Origin: Aeromicrobium duanguangcaii | Lineage (GTDB): Bacteria; Actinomycetota; Actinomycetes; Propionibacteriales; Nocardioidaceae | DNA: 64,000 nucleotides | Reading direction: 5' to 3' | Assembly: GCF_024508295.1 (NCBI RefSeq) | Contig: NZ_CP101990.1 | Location: 2,914,001-2,978,000 of the forward strand | Shown: piece after piece, positions 59,267-64,000 of the stretch | How positions within the stretch are numbered: position 1 is the stretch's first letter | How the letters are laid out: each line of letters starts with the position of its first letter | Translations under genes and position numbers: made by a program | Notes under the pieces: model-generated | What the model saw: only the letters and a program-made list of their open reading frames with translations | What the model was told of the DNA's origin: nothing | Database searches by the model: none

Positions 59267-60730
59267 ATGAACCTGTTCCGCACGAAGAGCATCGAGCAGT
59301 CGATCGCGGAGACCGAAGAACCGGAGCACCAGCTCAAGCGCGACCTGACGACGAAGGACCTCATCGTCTTCGGCATCGGCGTCATCATCGGCACCGGCAT
59401 CTTCGTGCTGACGGGCCAGGAGGCGCACAACCACGCGGGCCCCGCGATCGTCATCAGCTTCCTCATCGCCGGAGCCGTCTGCGCCCTGGCCGCGCTCTGT
59501 TACGCCGAGTTCGCCGCCACGGTGCCGGTGGCCGGCAGCGCCTACACCTTCAGCTACGCGACCCTGGGTGAGTTCATCGCCTGGATCATCGGCTGGGACC
59601 TGCTGCTCGAGCTGGCTCTCGGCGCGGCGGTGGTCGCGCGCGGGTGGTCGGGCTACCTGCAGGAGCTGCTCGAGCTGCCCACCGCCTTCGCCGGGGACAA
59701 GGCCGTGGTCGACGTCGCGGCCATCGCGATCGTCATGATCCTGGCGTTCCTCGTGATCGCGGGCACCAAGCTGTCCAGCTCGGTCTCGAGCGTCTTCGTC
59801 CTGATCAAGGTGAGCGTCGTCCTGTTCGTCGTCATCGCCGGCCTGTTCTACATCAAGGCCGCGAACTACTCGCCGTTCATCCCGCCGTCGGAGCCGACCG
59901 AGCTGGCCAAGGGCGCCGACCAGACCCTGCTGCAGGCGGTCTTCGGCATGGCGCCGACCGCGTTCGGCGTCATGGGCATCGTCGCGGCCGCCTCGGTGGT
60001 CTTCTTCAGCTACATCGGCTTCGACGTCGTCGCCACGACGGCCGAGGAGACGAGGAATCCGCAGCGCGACGTGCCCCGCGGCATCCTGGGCTCGCTGCTG
60101 ATCTGCACGCTGCTCTACATGGCGGTCTCGTTCGTGATCACGGGCATGCTGCCGTACACCGACAAGCGGATGGACACGAGCGCGCCGCTGGCCGAGGCGT
60201 TCTCCGCGAACGGGGTCGAGTGGGCCGCCAACCTCATCTCACTGGGCGCGGTCGCCGGCATGATCACGACGATCCTGGTGCTGCTGCTGGGGCAGTCGCG
60301 CATCCTCTTCGCGATGTGCCGCGACGGCCTGCTGCCGCGCCAGCTGGCGAAGGTGCACCCGAAGTACGGCACCCCGCACCGCATCACGCTCATCACGTCG
60401 GTGGTCGTCGCGGGCCTGGCCGGGTTCGTCCCGCTGGCCGAGCTGAGTCACCTGGTCAGCATCGGCACGCTGTTCGCGTTCGCGCTCGTGTCGGCCGGCG
60501 TGCTGATCCTGCGCCGGACGCGCCCGGACCTGCCACGCGCGTTCCGTGTGAAGTGGGCGCCGCTCGTGGCCGGCGGCGCGATCCTGACCTGCGTCTGGCT
60601 GATGCTGAACCTGTCCCTGCTGACGTGGGAGCGCTTCATCATCTGGATGGCCCTCGGCATCGTGATCTACGCCGTGTACGGGCGCACGCACTCGCGACTG
60701 GGCCAGCAGGCCGCGTCGACGGAGCAGTGA
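59267..60730 (+). CDS. APC-family amino acid permease
   Basis: 487 residues, ATG at 59267 with GGGAGG about 14 nt and GAGG two nt upstream. Twelve predicted membrane helices. The N-terminal LKRDLTTKDLIVFGIGVIIG, then TGIFVLTG is the unwound-helix substrate motif of the cationic amino-acid transporter subgroup (YfnA/CAT). FFSYIGFDVVATTAEETRNP (about 248-267) is the signature of helix 6 and its following loop, and LLLGQSRILFAMCRDGLLP that of helix 8. Expected to import an amino acid with a proton; substrate unresolved. Monocistronic, after a 45-nt gap. Confidence 0.92.
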   Translation: MNLFRTKSIEQSIAETEEPEHQLKRDLTTKDLIVFGIGVIIGTGIFVLTGQEAHNHAGPAIVISFLIAGAVCALAALCYAEFAATVPVAGSAYTFSYATLGEFIAWIIGWDLLLELALGAAVVARGWSGYLQELLELPTAFAGDKAVVDVAAIAIVMILAFLVIAGTKLSSSVSSVFVLIKVSVVLFVVIAGLFYIKAANYSPFIPPSEPTELAKGADQTLLQAVFGMAPTAFGVMGIVAAASVVFFSYIGFDVVATTAEETRNPQRDVPRGILGSLLICTLLYMAVSFVITGMLPYTDKRMDTSAPLAEAFSANGVEWAANLISLGAVAGMITTILVLLLGQSRILFAMCRDGLLPRQLAKVHPKYGTPHRITLITSVVVAGLAGFVPLAELSHLVSIGTLFAFALVSAGVLILRRTRPDLPRAFRVKWAPLVAGGAILTCVWLMLNLSLLTWERFIIWMALGIVIYAVYGRTHSRLGQQAASTEQ

Positions 60731-60770
60731 GGACGGCCGCCATCACGTCGGAACGTCCTCACCGCCGTCC

Positions 60771-62534
60771 TCATCGGGACTGACGTCCCTTACGGCGCGT
60801 CAGGATGAGTCCGAGTCCGGCCAGCAGGGCGACCAGGCCGGTCGCGACGATGGCCGGCGTCGCCCCGGAGCCGGTCGCCGCCAACAGGCCGTCGGGGCCG
60901 CCATCGCGGCGGTCGTCACCCGACGCCGACTGATCGGGGTCGTCGCTGTCGCCCGACCCACCCACGGCGGTGGGCTCGGTGGTCGGAGCGGTCGCCGGCT
61001 CGGTGGTGGGCTGCGTCGTGGGAGCGGTGGTCGGAGCGGTCGCCGGCTCGGTGGTGGGCTGCGTCGTGGGAGCGGTGGTCGGTGCGGTCGCCGGCTCGGT
61101 GGTCGGAGCCGTGGTCGGTGCGGTCGTCGGCTCGGTGGTCGGAGCCGTGGTCGGCTGCGTCGTCGGAGCAGTCGTCGGCTGCGTCGTCGGCGCACTGGTC
61201 GGAGCGGTCGTCGGAACGGTCGTCGGCTCGGTAGTCGGAGCGGTCGTCGGCTCGGTAGTCGGCTCCGTCGTCGGCTCGGTAGTCGGCTCCGTCGTGGGAG
61301 TCGTTGTGGGCTGCGTCGTCGGTCCGGTGGTCGGCTCGGTGGTCGGCTCGGCGGTCGGCTCCGTCGTCGGAGCAGTCGTGGGCTGAGCCCCCGCCGCGCA
61401 CGGGAGCGCCGCGTCGAACACGTGGTGGTGGATCTCGCCGCGCGCCGGCCCGGTGGTCACGTTCCCCGCGAACCACTGACCGTTCGTGGTGACGTTGGAG
61501 TCGAAGACCAGGTCCGCGTCGGGCGCCCACACCGCGCCCATCGTCAGGCCGTCGATCCGCACCGTGCCCGAGACCTCGGACAGGTCGATCAGGATGTGGC
61601 GGGCGAAGGCCTGGTCGCGGCTGCTGTCGGCGCTCCACCCCTCGATGTCGAGGGCGCCGATCCGCGTGGTTCCGGCCGGCACCTTGATGACCAGCGGCGC
61701 CTGCGCCGTGGGGACGTAGCCACCGGCCCGGTCCATCTTGATCGTCTTGCCGGCGGCGGCCGCGTAGTCCAGCACGTTCGGCCGGGTCGTCGAGAATCCC
61801 TCGGGGAAGAGCATCCCGTGCTCCTCGCGCGCGGTCACGACGCTGACCAGATCGTTGGCCGGGTCGTACATCGACACCAGGCAGTCATCGATCCGGGCGA
61901 GATCGGTCGCCAGGCCCGGGAAGTAGTCCGCCACGGCGGGCCGAGCGGTCTTCAGGCCGGCCACCGACGAGGTCGCGAACGGCTCGATCTTCAGGTCGAG
62001 GATGCCGCCGGACGGGTTCGTCACGCGCAGGAAGTCCTGCCCCGCGGCCGCCCAGGCGCCGCCGCCACGCGCGGAACCGGTCAATCCGGTGACGTCGGCG
62101 AGCCTGACGCTCGCGCGAGCCTCGTCCGACCCGGCGGTGATCGTGTTGCCCTGATCGCGGTTGGAGACGTCGAAGGCGCCCGAGCCGACGAAGCGGTCCG
62201 CGAGGATGCGCACCGGCGTCCCGTCGATCGACGGCACGCCGTAGTCGCCCATGCCCGCGACGGTGTGCACCACGGGGTACCCGTTCCGCTCGGATGAGGA
62301 GATGCTGCCGAACGCGGCGATCGATCCCTCGATCTCACCGTTGCCCAGCACCGCGTCGCCGCGAGAGACCACGCTGAATCCACGATTGACGGAGAACGGG
62401 TTGAACGTCTCTGTCGTCGCCGTCGCCGCGGGCGCCGCGATCACGGCCAGGCCCGCACCTGCTGCCACGGTGACCGCCACCGTCAGCGCCGTCCAGCGGT
62501 TCGCGTTCTTCCGTACCCGAGTCGTGCTCTCCAC
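60771..62534 (-). CDS. Choice-of-anchor A surface protein with Thr/Pro stalk and LAATG sorting signal
   Basis: 587 residues from the GTG at 62534 (GGAGGA five nt upstream; the frame stays open beyond it without a better signal). Signal peptide to about residue 40 (AAPAATATTE). Residues about 42-370 are a choice-of-anchor A domain: FNPFSVNRGFSVVSRGDAVL, GEIEGSIAAFGSIS, later GTTRIGALDIEGWS and FVSG-like NVTTNGQWFAGNV. Residues about 375-520 are a PTTEPTT/APTTQPTT stalk. The end has LLAATGSGATPAIVATGLVA and a basic RRKGRQSR tail, an LAxTG signal for class E sortase, then a membrane helix. Wall-anchored adhesin-like protein. Confidence 0.87.
   Translation of the reverse strand: MESTTRVRKNANRWTALTVAVTVAAGAGLAVIAAPAATATTETFNPFSVNRGFSVVSRGDAVLGNGEIEGSIAAFGSISSSERNGYPVVHTVAGMGDYGVPSIDGTPVRILADRFVGSGAFDVSNRDQGNTITAGSDEARASVRLADVTGLTGSARGGGAWAAAGQDFLRVTNPSGGILDLKIEPFATSSVAGLKTARPAVADYFPGLATDLARIDDCLVSMYDPANDLVSVVTAREEHGMLFPEGFSTTRPNVLDYAAAAGKTIKMDRAGGYVPTAQAPLVIKVPAGTTRIGALDIEGWSADSSRDQAFARHILIDLSEVSGTVRIDGLTMGAVWAPDADLVFDSNVTTNGQWFAGNVTTGPARGEIHHHVFDAALPCAAGAQPTTAPTTEPTAEPTTEPTTGPTTQPTTTPTTEPTTEPTTEPTTEPTTAPTTEPTTVPTTAPTSAPTTQPTTAPTTQPTTAPTTEPTTAPTTAPTTEPATAPTTAPTTQPTTEPATAPTTAPTTQPTTEPATAPTTEPTAVGGSGDSDDPDQSASGDDRRDGGPDGLLAATGSGATPAIVATGLVALLAGLGLILTRRKGRQSR
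60967..61386. repeat. Degenerate 12-bp tandem repeats encoding the Thr/Pro stalk
   Basis: Units of GTCGGNNCNGTN, e.g. GTCGGCTCGGTG and GTCGGAGCCGTG, recur about 35 times, giving (P-T-T-E/A/Q) on the minus strand. Nested 60-bp near-identical blocks at 60970-61090 suggest recent expansion. Confidence 0.85.
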
Positions 62535-62663
62535 GAGTTCCTCCACCGTGACAAGACCGCCACGACGTTGTGGCGGTCGAGTCGAACCTAGGCACGGTCG
62601 GGGCGAGAACGGCCGGCCTTCCCGGGAAACCACCCCTGCCTCCCACCCCTGTCGTGAAGGGCG

Positions 62664-64000
62664 TCACAGGCCGAAGCGGTGGGTGGCCGCCACGAGCCGG
62701 TCGCGGGTGTCCACGTCGAACTTCCGGTAGAGGTTGGCGCGGTGGAACTTGACGGTGTTCACCGAGAGGAAGAGGCTCTCGGCGATCTCCTTGTTCGTCC
62801 GTCCCGAGCGCACCAGCGCCAGCACCTCGCGCTCGCGCTCGGACAGGGTCGGCGCCCGGTCTCGGGTGCGGCCGATGGCCACCACCTCGTCCAGCACCTC
62901 GGCGACCCGGTGCACGTCGTGACCCGTGCCCGCCGCGACGTACTCACGCAGTCGCGCCAGATCGGTCGGAGCCGCCGTGCCGAGCAGCACCCGCACGAGA
63001 CCGGATCCGGGCGCGCACTCACTGGCCCGTGCCAACGCCGCCAGCGCACGTTCCGGCTCTCCGGCACGCACGGCGCGGGTCGTCTCCATCACCAGGGCCA
63101 TCTCCTGGGCCCGCGGCTCGAGCGCATCGAGGTCGAGGGCCGGGTCGTCGTTGGTCAGCCGGTCGTTCAGCGGGAGGGGTCGCCCGGTCGCCTCGGCGAT
63201 CGACGGCTCCAGCCGGACGCGGACCGGTGGGGCGGCACCCTGCTCGTCGCCGGAGGGCCAGACCCGCAGGACCCGGACGGCCAGCGCGTCCAACGCCCTC
63301 GCGGACACGCCCGTTCGCGTCGGCGTGAGGTGGCGGGAGCGCCAGCGACGGCCCTTCAGGTATCGGGCCCACACCCGGTCCAGCTCGTCGAGTCGGCCCG
63401 CCCCCGCGGCCGAGAGCGCATGCGCCACGAGCAGCAGCGGCCAGTCCACCGGATCGACCTGTGTCATGGCCGAGCCGGTCAGGTCGACAGCACGCTCGGG
63501 ATCTCCGGCGTCCAGTGCCTCCCAGGCCCGCAACACCGCATCAGCGACCACGTCCATCTCACGGCACGGGTCCACCGCGATGCTCGGCGCCGGACCTCGG
63601 GCCAGCACCTCGAGGTCTCCGATGTGCCGGGCGCACATCTCCAGCACCAGCTCCGCGTGAGCGCGGCGCGACCCCGCGGGGTCGGTGCGGCTGCCTGCAT
63701 CCAGCTCGAGTGCCCGGACCGCCTGGCGGGCAGCCGCCGCGGCCAGGTCGATCCGGTCGATCCTGACCAGGGCCTCGATCGCCAACAACAGGTCCGACAC
63801 CGAGCCGGTGTCCATGTCCAGGTCGGACCACAGCTCCGCGAACCCGCCGAGCTCGTGGATCGCCCCGTGGGCCAGCTCCAGCTCACCGAGCCGCACGGCG
63901 ACGTAGAAGGCCATCACGCGGTGGTGGAAGCGGTCGGCCGGTGACGTGCTGCCCGACGGGGGCGTCCGGCGCTCCAGCTCGCGGATCACCGTGCTCCGGG
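62664..64000 (-). CDS. LuxR-family transcriptional regulator (partial, N-terminus beyond window)
   Basis: At least 444 codons visible; the frame continues past the right edge, so the true start is outside. The C-terminus is a GerE/LuxR helix-turn-helix: LSEREREVLALVRSGRTNKE, then IAESLFLSVNTVKFHRANLY and RKFDVDTRDRLV, with all conserved residues. The visible upstream part is all-helical with Ala/Leu/Arg repeats (RAGEPERALAALARASECAP) as in the TPR-like region of MalT/LAL regulators, whose AAA ATPase would lie further upstream. If so the full protein would be 800-900 residues. It may control the adjacent surface protein, transcribed in the same direction 129 nt away. Confidence 0.88.
   Translation of the reverse strand, partial: RSTVIRELERRTPPSGSTSPADRFHHRVMAFYVAVRLGELELAHGAIHELGGFAELWSDLDMDTGSVSDLLLAIEALVRIDRIDLAAAAARQAVRALELDAGSRTDPAGSRRAHAELVLEMCARHIGDLEVLARGPAPSIAVDPCREMDVVADAVLRAWEALDAGDPERAVDLTGSAMTQVDPVDWPLLLVAHALSAAGAGRLDELDRVWARYLKGRRWRSRHLTPTRTGVSARALDALAVRVLRVWPSGDEQGAAPPVRVRLEPSIAEATGRPLPLNDRLTNDDPALDLDALEPRAQEMALVMETTRAVRAGEPERALAALARASECAPGSGLVRVLLGTAAPTDLARLREYVAAGTGHDVHRVAEVLDEVVAIGRTRDRAPTLSEREREVLALVRSGRTNKEIAESLFLSVNTVKFHRANLYRKFDVDTRDRLVAATHRFGL

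Noticed and set aside
60967-61386. CRISPR-like array
   Set aside because: The repeats are short 12-bp coding units without spacers, part of a Thr/Pro stalk.

Overview
The window is high-GC, densely packed actinobacterial chromosome. It has frequent GTG starts, stop/start overlaps of the ATGA/GTGA type, many genes whose -10 hexamer sits 6-7 nt before the start codon (leaderless transcripts), Lys/Arg-rich secreted Ig-like proteins, an LAATG-type sortase signal and a wealth of acyl-CoA catabolic genes. This fits a Nocardioidaceae-like organism (Aeromicrobium or Nocardioides type); the genus is an inference from gene content only. I saw no rRNA, tRNA or CRISPR array.

Layout. 1-4.6 kb: a translationally coupled minus-strand operon of a HelD-type UvrD-like helicase, a membrane-anchored metallophosphoesterase and a sulfotransferase-like protein cut by the window edge. 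4.7-12.7 kb: secreted proteins, namely a triple DUF6801-like protein, a 1340-residue NHL/Ig-repeat protein with near-identical 567-bp internal repeats, a small secreted protein and a decayed relative of it. 12.8-25.7 kb: an acyl-CoA catabolic cluster (enoyl-CoA hydratase, two acyl-CoA dehydrogenases, biotin-dependent carboxylase alpha and beta subunits, AtuA-like protein, small membrane protein, TetR regulator) divergent from an internally duplicated membrane protein. The set resembles acyclic-terpene or branched acyl-CoA degradation. Two copies of a 63-bp palindromic element lie here, one intergenic and one inserted in frame inside the AtuA-like gene.

25.8-28.8 kb: a secreted hypothetical protein, then a lower-GC accessory patch with a GIY-YIG nuclease-family gene, a DUF6994-like gene that looks damaged, and a frameshifted HicB-type antitoxin relic. 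28.8-33.6 kb: a TIGR03084-type protein with its TetR regulator, a large secreted Ig-domain protein and an HSL-type esterase. 33.7-37.4 kb: 6-phosphofructokinase, then the metY-metX pair that makes homocysteine through O-acetylhomoserine. 37.7-45.8 kb: a secreted cutinase/PETase-like polyester hydrolase, a DEAD-box RNA helicase, a phosphotriesterase-like lactonase, two medium-chain reductases, a nitroreductase, an SDR and a histidine phosphatase. 45.9-51.9 kb: a conserved Rossmann-type protein, an EEP-domain membrane protein, and an operon of nitroreductase, alpha/beta hydrolase and enoyl-CoA hydratase, plus OsmC.

52-57.1 kb holds a complete fructose phosphotransferase system: HPr, IIABC permease and 1-phosphofructokinase on the minus strand, divergent from enzyme I. 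Fructose-1-phosphate made on import is phosphorylated by FruK and enters glycolysis. 57.2-64 kb: a membrane protein, an SDR/SRPBCC fusion, an APC-family amino-acid permease, a choice-of-anchor-A surface protein with a long Thr/Pro stalk and LAATG anchor, and a LuxR-type regulator cut by the right edge.
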